Below are positions 26,778-37,670 of a DNA stretch of 64,000 nt, in pieces. The first letter of the stretch is position 1; each line of letters starts with the position of its first letter. The position numbers and the translations under genes are program-made. Origin of the DNA: an uncultured Cetobacterium sp. (lineage in GTDB: Bacteria; Fusobacteriota; Fusobacteriia; Fusobacteriales; Fusobacteriaceae); NCBI GenBank assembly GCA_949293295.1, contig CASFCG010000012.1, positions 1 through 64,000 of the forward strand, read 5' to 3'. The notes beneath the pieces are model-generated. The model ran no database searches. It was not told the DNA's origin and saw only the letters and a program-made list of their open reading frames with translations.

Positions 26778-28460
26778 ATGAAAAGATTATTTTTAGTTCT
26801 AGGAGTTAGTTCATATGTCTTTGCAGCTAGAGACCCATTTAAACAGATTGAGGAAACACAAAGATTATTGGAGTTAAGGAAACAACAAGAGTATATAAAT
26901 AAACAGTTGGAATATCCGGATAAAGCTACGACTGTACAGGAAAAAGAGGAGAAAATAGATATTCCAGAAGGAGAAAAATATAAGTTTAATACTATTGAAG
27001 TTCTGACGCCGGATGGAAAGCCAGTGAGAAAGAGAGCGATAAAAAAGATAGTCTCTAAATATCTGACCGAAGAGTTGGGAAAAAAAGAGATATATGAACT
27101 TCTTTCGGAACTGTCCAATTATTATTTAAAAAAAGGTTATATGACAACGCTGGTAACGATAAAATCGGGAAATGTAAAAAAAGGAGAGTTGATTTATGAG
27201 GTTAAAGAGGGAAGATTAAGGGATATAAACTATCTCGATAGGAAGAAGACAGCTCTAGAAAATTTGAAAATCGGCATGGCATTTCCGACCTCAAAGGGGA
27301 AGTTATTGACAACGCAGGATATGGATCAGGGGCTGGAGAATATGAATATAGGTGGAAATAACAATGTGACAGAGGTTACTCCAACTGAGGAATATGGATA
27401 TTCAGACATCATAATAGAGGAGAGCTACAGAGCAACCGGTTTTGGAATGGGAATTGACAATAGTGGAACAGAGGACAAAGGGGTTGCTAAATTAAATGTA
27501 AATTTTTCACAAGATAATATTCTCGGAATAAATGACAACTTGTCTTTAAACTACATAGAGAGACTTAGTAAAAATAGAGAGGAAGATAAAGAATCAAACT
27601 ATGATATAGGTTACTCGTTATCATTGGGATATTGGAATCTAAGTTATGGTTATAACTTGGGGGATAATGTGAACACCACTAAGAGTGATTTAGGAGCCTA
27701 TGTATCGAAGAGCAAGAGTGAAAAACATAAATTTAAGTTAAAAAGGGTTCTTTATAGAAGTAAAGTTACAAAAACAACATTTAATACTGAACTTATATTG
27801 AAGAATAACTATAACAGCTTCAATGGAATTACTTTGAGTGTAAATACAAAAAAATATACGACTTTTAAAGTTGGAATTGACCACACGACAAAATTATTTG
27901 GTGGAACTACTTTTGGAATGATTGAGTATGAAAGAGGTGTTCCGTGGTTTGGAGGACAGGGAGACCCTAAGGTTCTGCCGCCAGGAGCATATAAAAATGA
28001 GTATAACAAGATTAATTTCAGTTTGGACTGGCGAAGAATGTTTTCTATTGTAACTCAGCAACTCCAGTATGGTTTAAAGATAGGAGGAGCCTATTCGGAT
28101 GATAGGTTACTGTCTGCAAATCAGTTCACAATGGGGGATGAGTATACGGTAAGAGGATTCAAAGAGAGTTCAGTTGCAGGAAATAAGGGAATATATATGA
28201 ACAATACATTGAGTTATATGTGGTCAGAGGATATGAATAGGTTTGTTAAAATGTTCACGCCGTTTATAGGTTTTGATATGGGAGTTTCAAGGGATATGGA
28301 CCTTCCAACATCGGATTTTATAATGGGAATGGCGATAGGACTTAAGTTTTATATATATGGATTGAGTGGAAGTATTACATATGGAATTCCGTTAAAATGG
28401 GCGGATGGGATGCCAAAAGAGGACAATCCAGTCTATTTAAATTTTAGCTATAACATGTAA
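26778..28460 (+). CDS. TpsB outer-membrane transporter (FhaC/ShlB family)
   Basis: A 560-residue two-partner-secretion pore that exports the adjacent TpsA. The signal peptide spans residues 1-17 (GVSSYVFAA). An N-terminal charged helix follows (IEETQRLLELRKQQEYINK), then POTRA domains (about 70-215; KYKFNTIEVLTPDGK, LSNYYLKKGYMTTLVTIK) and a 16-strand barrel. The strongly conserved loop-6 motif region is GDEYTVRGFKESSVAGNKGI near residue 455. The VRGF motif is the family hallmark. The C-terminus ends in a typical barrel strand (PVYLNFSYNM). Its position directly before the TpsA gene makes the pairing clear. A second TpsB lies at 60990-62642. Confidence 0.95.
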   Translation: MKRLFLVLGVSSYVFAARDPFKQIEETQRLLELRKQQEYINKQLEYPDKATTVQEKEEKIDIPEGEKYKFNTIEVLTPDGKPVRKRAIKKIVSKYLTEELGKKEIYELLSELSNYYLKKGYMTTLVTIKSGNVKKGELIYEVKEGRLRDINYLDRKKTALENLKIGMAFPTSKGKLLTTQDMDQGLENMNIGGNNNVTEVTPTEEYGYSDIIIEESYRATGFGMGIDNSGTEDKGVAKLNVNFSQDNILGINDNLSLNYIERLSKNREEDKESNYDIGYSLSLGYWNLSYGYNLGDNVNTTKSDLGAYVSKSKSEKHKFKLKRVLYRSKVTKTTFNTELILKNNYNSFNGITLSVNTKKYTTFKVGIDHTTKLFGGTTFGMIEYERGVPWFGGQGDPKVLPPGAYKNEYNKINFSLDWRRMFSIVTQQLQYGLKIGGAYSDDRLLSANQFTMGDEYTVRGFKESSVAGNKGIYMNNTLSYMWSEDMNRFVKMFTPFIGFDMGVSRDMDLPTSDFIMGMAIGLKFYIYGLSGSITYGIPLKWADGMPKEDNPVYLNFSYNM

Positions 28461-28518
28461 TTTTAGTTATAGATTTTAGGGGTAATGATATAAGAATAGA
28501 GGAAAGGGGGAAGATTTT

Positions 28519-31500
28519 ATGAATTATTTTAAGTTGAATGAAAAAATGCTGAAACACAACTTAAAGAATAGGCGAAGTATAACGTTGAGTTTAATTGTAG
28601 CTTATTTAATTACGGGAGAGATAGGTGAATTTTTGGATTTTGAGATTCTGGCTAGGGACTTAAGACCGAGAAAAAATAATGTAATCAATGTCGCTCCAGG
28701 GCAGAATGGTCTTAACACAAGTAAAAGTGAGAATGGAAAGGATGTAGTAAACATAGTAAAACCAAATCAAGGTGGAATTTCTCATAATAAGTTTATTGAT
28801 TTAAGTGTTGGAACAGATGGGCTTATCTTCAACAACAATGCAACTGATACAGGATACAGTTCATCACTTGGAGGGATAGTATCATTTAACCCTAACTTAA
28901 AAGGTGGAAATGCTGCCAACGCAATTTTAAATGAGGTAACAGGGTCTCAGACAACGATAGGCGGGATGGTAGAGGTTGCAGGAACAAAAGCGGATTTTAT
29001 CGTAGCGAATGAGAATGGGATAACAATAAATGGAGGAGGATTTATTAACACAAGTGGCGTAACGCTGACAACAGGTAGACCAACTGTTAATAATTCGACA
29101 ATAAATTTTGATGTAACAAAAGGTAATATCACTGTTGGAGAGGGAGGAGTTGGAACATCAGGAGACTATTTCAATTTAATCTCTCAAACAATAGACCTTC
29201 AAGGGCAGATAGCAAAAGCACAGTATGAAGGGAACAACACAGATCCAAATATAACATTATTGGCTGGGCAAAATAGAGCCACAGTGAAGAATGGTCAAGT
29301 TACATCATATGAAAGAATTGGAAATGAAAAGGCGAGTGCTGACCAAAAATATGGAATTACAGCGACAGGGTTAGGTTCAATGTATGGACAAAATATCAGA
29401 TTGATAAGTACAACAGAAGGTGTCGGAGTAAGACATGAAGGGATAGTATCCTCAAGTAAAGATATCAGTATTAATAGTGCAGGGGATATCGAAGTAGGGC
29501 ACCTTTATGCTGATAAAACTATTAATATTGAAGCAGGAAATGATTTTAAAACAATAGATGGAACTCATAAAGTGGAGAACAGGGATGAACAGAATACAAT
29601 AGGAGCCACTGATGTAAGCATAAAAGCGGACAATAAAGTTGAGTTAAATACGGATGTTCAAGCTAAACAAACAATGAATGTAACTGGTAAAGATGTTGTA
29701 AATAAAGGTGTTTTAAAAGCTGGGGAAAATGAAGGGGCAGGAAATTTAAAGATTAATGCTGGGAATTTGATAAATGACAGTGTGATAACTTCAGGAAAAG
29801 ATTTAGAGATAACAGCAGAAAATGTAACAAACCAAGCGGATGCTACAGTTGTAGCAACTGGGAATATACAAGTAACAACGGATAAAAACTTATTAAATAA
29901 AGGGATTTTGAGTGCTGGAAAAGATATGAGTTTGAAAGCCGAAACTTTAGATAATGAGGGGAAAATAACTTCAGGTGATATGTTGAATATAAGTGCTGAA
30001 ACACTTAATTCCGTACTAGCTTCAGAGGAAGCGTTGAAAGAATTTGCACAGATAGCAGATAAATATAGTCCTCAAGCGTTTGATAAAGCAACAGATGAGA
30101 AAAAAAGATTGGAAGAACTTTTGAAAACTGAAACAAACCCGGTGAAAAGAGCTGAATTACAAGGAAAAATACAAGAGCAACAAAAGATAATTGAGGAACA
30201 AAATGGGTATAAAGCAAAAATCATGGCTATTAAAGACCTGAGTTATATTACAACAAAGGGACTAAATGTTGACGGAAAAACAATAAATATTGGTGCACTT
30301 TCTTCTGTAGGCGAGAGTGGAACGATTAAAGGAGAGAACGTCAATTTAGAAAATATGACGGTAATTGGAGATTTATCTGTTACAGGAAATAATTTTACTG
30401 GAACTGGATTGAATATAGGACAAGATTTTTCGGCAAATATAGATGAATTTTTTAAAACTTTACAGAATTTTGAAGTAGGGAAAAATGCTACGATTAATGC
30501 TGGAAGTGTTGATATGTCTGGAGAAACGAAAACAGGAGAAGGCTTAGAGATAAATGCTTCTGGGATAGTTTTTGACGGTAAAGTTACTGTTGGTAGTGAT
30601 TTGACAATCAACAGAGATGGAAAACTTCAAGATGTAGACATAACAAATAAAAGTAACTTGGGAATAAGTGGAACCACTAATATAAATGCTAACAAGTTGG
30701 ATAACCAAAACTCTATTAATAGTACTGGAGGATTGGTTCTTAATGTAGATAGTGTTGCAAATAAAGAGGGAGCAACATTAGGAGGACGAGGAGATATAAA
30801 TATTAAAGGTACAACCTTTGATAATGCTGGAAAGATTACTGCAGGAAGTAATTTTGAGATAGAGGGTAAGAATGTAGGTAACAGTGGTGAGGTAAACGCA
30901 GTTGGAACTTTTGATGTGATTTTAAATGATGGATTATTCACTAATAGTGGATATATTGAGGGAGTTGGAGGAGTAACTCTTACCGGAAGTGGAACAGCTC
31001 AAAATGAAAAGGATGGAGAGCTTAAATCTGGTACAAAGATTGATGTGACAGGAAAAGATATGGTTTTCTACAATAAAGGGAAACTTACTTCCGCCAGTGG
31101 TATCACAATAGATATAAAAGATCTTTTCAGCGATGGTAATATGACCGCTATTGGAGATATTGATATAATAGTTGAACAGTTTTTACAAAATAAAAGTGCA
31201 CAATTAGTTGGAGAAACTATCGATATAACAGCAAATAAAGTTCAGGTTGCAGGAACTGTTGGAGCTCAAAATACTACTGGTATCAACATAGTTGGTAAAA
31301 ATGAAGTGCTTCTTAATGGTGCGAAATTCACTTCTAATAAGACAGATATAGATAGTGATACTGGTATAACAATTGATAAGAGAAATCAGTTTTTTGGAAA
31401 GGCAGAGATAGAAGCTAAAGAGGATTTAGTAAATAAAGGGATGCTTTTGGCAAGGGATAATCTACTTATAGTTGCAAAAAATATTATCAATGAAGTAGCT

Positions 31501-34500
31501 ACTACAATATATTCTAATGCGGATTTAGTATTGGAAGCGACAGAAAAAATCTGGAATAAACTTAAAGCTTCAATTATCGCTCAAGGTAGTATGACTTTAA
31601 CAGCTGAAAGTTTGACAAATGATGCTGGAACAATACAAGCTAAAAAAGATATAACTATAAACGCCAACACTGTAGAGAATAGAAGTAGAGTGGAGGGAGA
31701 AGGTTATAAGGTAACTGGAGAGCAATATGTAGGTAAGGCAGAAGGTTGGAGTTGGAAAGCAGGCTTTGATATGTATCATAAAGTAGAAATATGGCTTCCT
31801 AAGATTGAAGTGGATTTAAGAGTAGAGGATAAAGCGACAATTGTAACTCAAGGAAATCTTACAATAAACGGTAAAGATGGTAAGGGTTCAAAATCTAAAG
31901 TTACAAATACTGCTGGGATGATGTCAGGTAATGGGAATGTAATAATAACAGGGGATTTGAGAAATGAGACTGGATATACTGAGATGACAGTTGAAAAATA
32001 TTTATCATTAGTTAAAGTTAAACTTAGTTGGGAAACTAAAACCTTAGGAGCTGGACTTCATCTAAATGGGGGTACTAATTATGAAGGTTCTCTTCTTGGT
32101 GCAATGAGTACAGCTGGGAATAGACTTGGAGATGATAATTGTAAAGGTTACACAAAAGCCTTAAAACAACTAGCAGATAAGAATCCAGAGTTAAAAAGAG
32201 TATTAAATGTTGTATTAGGACCAGATTGGATGACTTACAATGTGGTACCGGTTGGGAAAATGGATGTAAGTAGCAAGATTCCTTTTTATGCAACAAATGG
32301 AAATGCACAGATAGCTGCAGGTAAAAACTTTAATCATTCAGGCGGAGTACTTGAAAACTTAGGAGGAGAAACTAATTCTGGAAAAACAACAGATATAACT
32401 ATTGGTGGTCATACTGTAGAAGGGTCTGTAGCAGATTTAGATATTAAGTTTAAAAATCCAAATGAGGTATTGGAAACTGACTCAATTAAGATTGTAAATA
32501 AACCAGAGATTCAAACTGGAGTAGTAACGATTATCATAGATGGGGAAGAAGTAAAAATTGATTCCTCTATGGGAACAGGAGGTTCAATAGCTGCAGCGGG
32601 AACTATTAGCTCAATTATCTTTATCGATATACCTCAAGGAAATAGTGGGATTTTTATAAAAAATGAGCCTGATCCGAATAAAAATATTAATCATCTTTTT
32701 GGAGACAATGTCGGATTTATGGACCAGGATGACTATATCAACTCAGGAAAATTCTTTGAGGATATGGGATACAATCCAGATAAGCCTACAACAGTTATTG
32801 GAGATAGTGCATATCAAAAACAACTTATAGAGAAAACAATTCAACAGGGATTAAACTATACGGGTAGTGTTTCTTACGATAATATGAGAGAGATGTTGAA
32901 TGCAGCAACAGAGGCTCAAAAAGAGTTAGGACTGGAAGTAGGAAAACCTCTTACGGCTGAACAGATAAATAATCTAGAGAAAGATATTATCTGGTATGTT
33001 GAGATGGAGGTTGAGGTAGATGGAGAGAAACACACAGTTTTAGTGCCTCAAGTGTATTTTGGAAAAGAATCAAGAGTTAAGATAGCTAACTCTGGAAAAT
33101 ATGATGTGGCAACAGGTTCCATAATAAAAGCTGAAGGAAATGTTACAATTGATGCTACAAATGTTGTAAACTCAACGGGAAGTATAACAGCTGGAACTGG
33201 AGCAGGCGGAGGAAGTGTAATAATTGTATCTGAAAAGGATATAATAAATAACAGTAATGCCAATGTTCCTGGGGGTATTCAAGCAAGTAACGGTGGACAT
33301 GTTGCTTTGAATGCAAAAAATGACATTATAATGAAAGGTGGTAATGTAAAAGCGGATGTTGTTATCGTTGATGCTGGAAACGATATTGAGATTGTAAGTG
33401 GTGTTACAAGTGACGAAGATGGAGACCAAGTAATAAAAAATGCTGCTGGAATAATTGCGGAAAGTGGAATGGTAATAAACGCGGGTAACGATTTTACAAT
33501 GAAAGGTGGAGTACTACAGGCAAATGGACATCATGTAGAGGAGCCAGTGTCAGAGGAAACAGTTTCAGATTCAACTGATGGAGTAGAAACAGAGAACAAG
33601 GCAGAAACAAAAGAGCCAGAAGTAGTAAAAGATGTAGATTATTATAAAAATCTTATATTTAAAGCAGGAAAAAAAGGACCTACAGATACTGAAAAAGATG
33701 GTGCAGAGTTATTAGAAGAGTTAGGTGCAAAAGCTGGAGAGGTCAATATCACAGCTAAGGGAAATGTAAATATAGGAGATTTAAATCTAGTACAAAGTAG
33801 TGCGACTGGCGATATAAAAGAGATGATAAAACAAGAGAAAGAGCAAAATAATGGTGTTGCAAGAGAGGATTGGACATCTGGTTATACAGAAACTGTTACA
33901 TCAGTATCGACAGGTAGCGTATTAAAAGGTGAAAGTATAGTAATCAAATCAGATAAAAATGTAACAATCCAAGGAAGTAATTTGATATCTGAAAACAATG
34001 AGGATAAGAGTAAAGCAAGCAATGGAATATCAATTGAAGCCGGAGAGAATGTAGAGATACTAGATGGAAAAGATCTGACACAAGTGTATGAAGAGAAGAT
34101 TATGAATCAGGTTATTGGATACGAAAAAGAAACGACTGAGATAAAAGGAGCATTTTCAAAAGGTTCGAATATTGTGTCGATGGGAGATATAGACATAAAA
34201 GCTAACAAAGGAAATGTCAAAGTTGTTGGAAGTAATCTGGCGTCATTGGGAGATGTTTCGATGGATGCAGCTGGTGATATCAAATTTGAAGCTGGAAAAA
34301 ATGAAGTGGAACAACACTATGAGAAATATACATCAGGAATTGTAAGTAGTAGTGCTGAAGCTGGATTATCAGGACAATACGGAGAAAACTTTAAAAATGT
34401 TGTCGCTGGTGGAAAAGGAAAACTACAACAGGACGACCTTGCAAGAACAGAGGTTACAATTGGAACAAGCCATTTTTCACAACATGATAAATCTACAACT

Positions 34501-37500
34501 TGGACAGAATCAAATCTATCTGGAAACAATATATCTATTAATGCTGGAAATACAGCTGATATCGGTGGAGTAAATATGACCGCCTCAGAAAATCTTGCAA
34601 TTAAAGCTAAAAAAGTTGAAACATCAAAATATGTGGATGAACATGAAAGTGAAACAAAAGAGAGCAGTACAGGACTTAAATTGTGGGCAGCAGGTCAGAG
34701 TGCGGCAGCAAGCTGGGGAAATCTTGGAATAGAAGCTGCAAATAGAGCGGAAAATGCAGTAGGTGCAGTTGGAGACCAAATTGGATTAGTTGGTGCACAA
34801 GTTGTAGGAGCTGCGATGAATACAGTTCTGGGAGATGCAATAACTGGAAGTGCGGGAGTCTCTTTTGTTCAAACAAATAACTGGAGCAAAACAAAAACTT
34901 CAGAGGAGAACACAATAGAGTTAACAGCTAAAAATATTAGTATTACAGCCACAGAGAGTGATATCAACTTAGCTGGTGTTAAAATGAAAGCTGGACACAC
35001 AACTGGAAATAAAGTAAAAGATAAAGACGGAAATGAGGTTGATGAGTGGGTTAACGATGGAAGTATCAGTTTGGATGCTGCAAAAGATATAAATATAACA
35101 GCTGCTAAGAAAACAGAGGAAAGTTCATTCACTAGTAATAGTTTTGAACTAGGAGTTAATGGGTATGCAGGAGTTGGTCTGACAGGTGGAGGAGTCTCAG
35201 TAGGGGCTTCAGTAAATAATAGCTATGCTTGGGGAGATAGTAGCTCATTAACTCATACAAATAGTGAGATAGTTGGAGGAAATATTGCTCTTAAATCTGG
35301 AGGAGACACAAATATTAAAGGTGGAAATGTCAATGGAGATAATGTAAATCTTGATATTGGTGGAAGTCTAAATATAGAAACAGTAAAAGATAAGAAAACC
35401 TCAACTAGTAAAGATGTAAATTTCGGAGCTAGTGTGAGTGTTGGTGTGGATACAATGGGACCTGTTGGAGGAGGAGTTAACGTTGGTTATGGTAATACTT
35501 GGGAAGATAGTGAGTTAATTGGGCAACAAAGTGGAATCATTGCTAATGGTAGCTTAAATGGAACAGTAAAAGGTGATATGAACTTAACAGGAGGAGCTAT
35601 TGGTTCAACGAAAGGAGAAGGAAGTTTAGCTGTTGGAGGAAAAGTTAATGTTAAAGATGTAGTTGCAAATGAGAAAACTGGTGGAGGTTCTGGAGGAGTC
35701 TCTGTCGGAGGAGGAGCTGGAGGAGCTAACTTGGGAATCTATGGAAGTGTAGCTGACCAGTTAGATAGAGATACAACAGCTAAAGCAACTATCGGAGGAA
35801 TAACAATAACAGGAACAGATGGTTCGATAAAAGATTTACCATCAGGAGTAAATACAGACCTAGAAAATAGTCTGACAACAGATACGCATAAAAAAATGAA
35901 AGGCGGAAACTTCGGATTTGGAGCTCCAGTGACTAAGAAAGGAGTAACAGGAACAGCAGCTAACATAAAGAACAATGCGAAAAAAGTTACAACAAAAGAT
36001 GGATGGAAACAAACAGGACAGCAATTTAAAAACCTAGGTTCAAAAGACTACTACAAAGAGGTAGGACAAGGAATCAAAGGAGGATTCAAAAAGGCTGGAC
36101 ATGATATTGCAAGTACACCAGGAAAAGTAAAAGACATAACAGTTAAAGCAGCAGAAGGAATAAAAGATGGAGCAGTTGCTGTAGGTGGAGCAATAAAGAG
36201 TGGTGCAAGCAGCTTCAAAGATAAAATCCAAAATGGAGTAGGAAACTTAAAAGATAAGTTACATAAAAATAATTCAAGTTCAGATAATATGGAGATATCA
36301 TCACCAACAAATGTAAAGCATGTTGGACATGTTGGAACTGATGGTGGATTTGGAGAAGTTAATAATATGGTTAATGGTAACAATTCAGTATCAAGTAAAC
36401 CAACATCAGGAGCTGATTCGGATGTACCAGCGCCAAACAAACCAGTAAGTGATACAACAGATGGAAAAAAAGTAACAATAGATACAAGTAAAAATGTGAA
36501 AATTGAATATGACTCTAATGAGCCAGTACGAGGAAATATAACTACTTCAGGGGCAGAATACAATCCTTCAGCGTCTAAATCTAACGAAAATTACGTTGGC
36601 GATTCATATAATGAAGGATACGGTTCATATTATCCTTCAGCGTCTAAATCTAACGAAAATTACGTTGGCGATTCATATTATGATGGAGGTAAAATTCCAA
36701 CATATGGAGATTCGGAATATTATGCTTCGGGTTCTTATAAAGAGTATCTGGATAGATATTATCCAAATAAATCAAATGGTACTTCTAGCGATGGGTTTAC
36801 AAATGGATTTATAGGCGAAAATTATAATGGAGATCTAGACAGTTCTCTTTTAAATGGTTATCTTGCACCGATACCAAATAGAGGATCAGATTTTGTAGAT
36901 GGAGGAATATACTATAGACCATCTGATGGAGTAAGTAACAATAAACCGGCTTATATAATATATGATAAAGACGGAAATGAGTACTATTTAAGTGGTGCTA
37001 CTTTTGACCCTTATACGAAAGAGTTAATTGATGCACAATATTACCCAACTGGACATAAACGACCACAGAACACAGGCTCAGATTATATAACACCGTCAAA
37101 ACCAACATATGATGATTCATATGAGACATCAAGACCTAATAAACCAGTAGACACTGATTCAGATGATTCAGCAGTGAGACCAAATAGACCAGTGGATGAC
37201 GATTCAGATACTGTAGTAAGACCAGATGATGATAGAGAAAATGACGATGAAGAGGATATTGATCCAATTAGGAGACCTAATAGACCTATTCATAATAGAC
37301 CAGCTAAGAATCAAGCGCCAGAGATTCCAAAAAGACCTGTTGTAAAACCAACAGTAAGTGGAGGATATCTGGATGTAGACCAAGAATTAGGAGAGGTATA
37401 TGATGAAATAGATAAAAATAAAAAACCAACAGTAGATCCTGGAGATAACGATTTCTCAGGTTCATTAGAAGGTGGACAAGGAAAACCAAACCTTCCAGCT

Positions 37501-37659
37501 CCAGGAGGAGAAAAAGCTGTAAATGGAGATGTGGCATCAGCGAAAGCAAAAGAACTTAGTGGAGAGAAAAAAGAACAGATAAAAGATGAATTAACATCAT
37601 TCTTTAGTTCTTTAAAAGCGAAGTTCCAAAATAAAGACAAGACAAAAGATACGAAATAG
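28519..37659 (+). CDS. TpsA exoprotein, filamentous-haemagglutinin-like adhesin (3046 aa)
   Basis: Giant secreted beta-helical protein exported by the preceding TpsB. It has an extended signal region (residues 1-50, hydrophobic core TLSLIVAYLITGEIG). The TPS domain (about 50-300) carries the diagnostic VSFNPNL (about 121) and VANENGITINGGGF (about 163). Hundreds of haemagglutinin-type beta-helix coils follow (KNVTIQGSN, SVDMSGETKTGE). An alanine-rich region lies near 2050-2130 (AASWGNLGIEAANRAENAVG). The tail from about residue 2600 is non-helical, with Ser/Asn/Tyr, then Asp/Pro-rich RPNRPVDDDSD, ending in a charged KAKELSGEKKEQIKDEL helix. I find no VENN motif, toxin-like tail or immunity gene, so an adhesin or biofilm protein is more likely than CdiA. 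A 69-bp-period in-frame repeat is at 36563-36678. Confidence 0.93.
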   Translation: MNYFKLNEKMLKHNLKNRRSITLSLIVAYLITGEIGEFLDFEILARDLRPRKNNVINVAPGQNGLNTSKSENGKDVVNIVKPNQGGISHNKFIDLSVGTDGLIFNNNATDTGYSSSLGGIVSFNPNLKGGNAANAILNEVTGSQTTIGGMVEVAGTKADFIVANENGITINGGGFINTSGVTLTTGRPTVNNSTINFDVTKGNITVGEGGVGTSGDYFNLISQTIDLQGQIAKAQYEGNNTDPNITLLAGQNRATVKNGQVTSYERIGNEKASADQKYGITATGLGSMYGQNIRLISTTEGVGVRHEGIVSSSKDISINSAGDIEVGHLYADKTINIEAGNDFKTIDGTHKVENRDEQNTIGATDVSIKADNKVELNTDVQAKQTMNVTGKDVVNKGVLKAGENEGAGNLKINAGNLINDSVITSGKDLEITAENVTNQADATVVATGNIQVTTDKNLLNKGILSAGKDMSLKAETLDNEGKITSGDMLNISAETLNSVLASEEALKEFAQIADKYSPQAFDKATDEKKRLEELLKTETNPVKRAELQGKIQEQQKIIEEQNGYKAKIMAIKDLSYITTKGLNVDGKTINIGALSSVGESGTIKGENVNLENMTVIGDLSVTGNNFTGTGLNIGQDFSANIDEFFKTLQNFEVGKNATINAGSVDMSGETKTGEGLEINASGIVFDGKVTVGSDLTINRDGKLQDVDITNKSNLGISGTTNINANKLDNQNSINSTGGLVLNVDSVANKEGATLGGRGDINIKGTTFDNAGKITAGSNFEIEGKNVGNSGEVNAVGTFDVILNDGLFTNSGYIEGVGGVTLTGSGTAQNEKDGELKSGTKIDVTGKDMVFYNKGKLTSASGITIDIKDLFSDGNMTAIGDIDIIVEQFLQNKSAQLVGETIDITANKVQVAGTVGAQNTTGINIVGKNEVLLNGAKFTSNKTDIDSDTGITIDKRNQFFGKAEIEAKEDLVNKGMLLARDNLLIVAKNIINEVATTIYSNADLVLEATEKIWNKLKASIIAQGSMTLTAESLTNDAGTIQAKKDITINANTVENRSRVEGEGYKVTGEQYVGKAEGWSWKAGFDMYHKVEIWLPKIEVDLRVEDKATIVTQGNLTINGKDGKGSKSKVTNTAGMMSGNGNVIITGDLRNETGYTEMTVEKYLSLVKVKLSWETKTLGAGLHLNGGTNYEGSLLGAMSTAGNRLGDDNCKGYTKALKQLADKNPELKRVLNVVLGPDWMTYNVVPVGKMDVSSKIPFYATNGNAQIAAGKNFNHSGGVLENLGGETNSGKTTDITIGGHTVEGSVADLDIKFKNPNEVLETDSIKIVNKPEIQTGVVTIIIDGEEVKIDSSMGTGGSIAAAGTISSIIFIDIPQGNSGIFIKNEPDPNKNINHLFGDNVGFMDQDDYINSGKFFEDMGYNPDKPTTVIGDSAYQKQLIEKTIQQGLNYTGSVSYDNMREMLNAATEAQKELGLEVGKPLTAEQINNLEKDIIWYVEMEVEVDGEKHTVLVPQVYFGKESRVKIANSGKYDVATGSIIKAEGNVTIDATNVVNSTGSITAGTGAGGGSVIIVSEKDIINNSNANVPGGIQASNGGHVALNAKNDIIMKGGNVKADVVIVDAGNDIEIVSGVTSDEDGDQVIKNAAGIIAESGMVINAGNDFTMKGGVLQANGHHVEEPVSEETVSDSTDGVETENKAETKEPEVVKDVDYYKNLIFKAGKKGPTDTEKDGAELLEELGAKAGEVNITAKGNVNIGDLNLVQSSATGDIKEMIKQEKEQNNGVAREDWTSGYTETVTSVSTGSVLKGESIVIKSDKNVTIQGSNLISENNEDKSKASNGISIEAGENVEILDGKDLTQVYEEKIMNQVIGYEKETTEIKGAFSKGSNIVSMGDIDIKANKGNVKVVGSNLASLGDVSMDAAGDIKFEAGKNEVEQHYEKYTSGIVSSSAEAGLSGQYGENFKNVVAGGKGKLQQDDLARTEVTIGTSHFSQHDKSTTWTESNLSGNNISINAGNTADIGGVNMTASENLAIKAKKVETSKYVDEHESETKESSTGLKLWAAGQSAAASWGNLGIEAANRAENAVGAVGDQIGLVGAQVVGAAMNTVLGDAITGSAGVSFVQTNNWSKTKTSEENTIELTAKNISITATESDINLAGVKMKAGHTTGNKVKDKDGNEVDEWVNDGSISLDAAKDINITAAKKTEESSFTSNSFELGVNGYAGVGLTGGGVSVGASVNNSYAWGDSSSLTHTNSEIVGGNIALKSGGDTNIKGGNVNGDNVNLDIGGSLNIETVKDKKTSTSKDVNFGASVSVGVDTMGPVGGGVNVGYGNTWEDSELIGQQSGIIANGSLNGTVKGDMNLTGGAIGSTKGEGSLAVGGKVNVKDVVANEKTGGGSGGVSVGGGAGGANLGIYGSVADQLDRDTTAKATIGGITITGTDGSIKDLPSGVNTDLENSLTTDTHKKMKGGNFGFGAPVTKKGVTGTAANIKNNAKKVTTKDGWKQTGQQFKNLGSKDYYKEVGQGIKGGFKKAGHDIASTPGKVKDITVKAAEGIKDGAVAVGGAIKSGASSFKDKIQNGVGNLKDKLHKNNSSSDNMEISSPTNVKHVGHVGTDGGFGEVNNMVNGNNSVSSKPTSGADSDVPAPNKPVSDTTDGKKVTIDTSKNVKIEYDSNEPVRGNITTSGAEYNPSASKSNENYVGDSYNEGYGSYYPSASKSNENYVGDSYYDGGKIPTYGDSEYYASGSYKEYLDRYYPNKSNGTSSDGFTNGFIGENYNGDLDSSLLNGYLAPIPNRGSDFVDGGIYYRPSDGVSNNKPAYIIYDKDGNEYYLSGATFDPYTKELIDAQYYPTGHKRPQNTGSDYITPSKPTYDDSYETSRPNKPVDTDSDDSAVRPNRPVDDDSDTVVRPDDDRENDDEEDIDPIRRPNRPIHNRPAKNQAPEIPKRPVVKPTVSGGYLDVDQELGEVYDEIDKNKKPTVDPGDNDFSGSLEGGQGKPNLPAPGGEKAVNGDVASAKAKELSGEKKEQIKDELTSFFSSLKAKFQNKDKTKDTK
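36563..36678 (+). repeat. In-frame direct repeat in the tpsA tail
   Basis: Two identical 47-bp copies (36563-36609 and 36632-36678) with a 69-bp period, encoding PSASKSNENYVGDSY twice. The period is a multiple of three, so gain or loss would keep the frame. Confidence 0.9.
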
Positions 37660-37670
37660 AGATTAAAGCT

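Noticed and set aside
28519-37659. Contact-dependent inhibition toxin (CdiA) with immunity gene
   Set aside because: No VENN or similar pre-toxin motif, the tail is a low-complexity Pro/Asp region, and the next gene is a FliB-type methylase rather than a small immunity protein.
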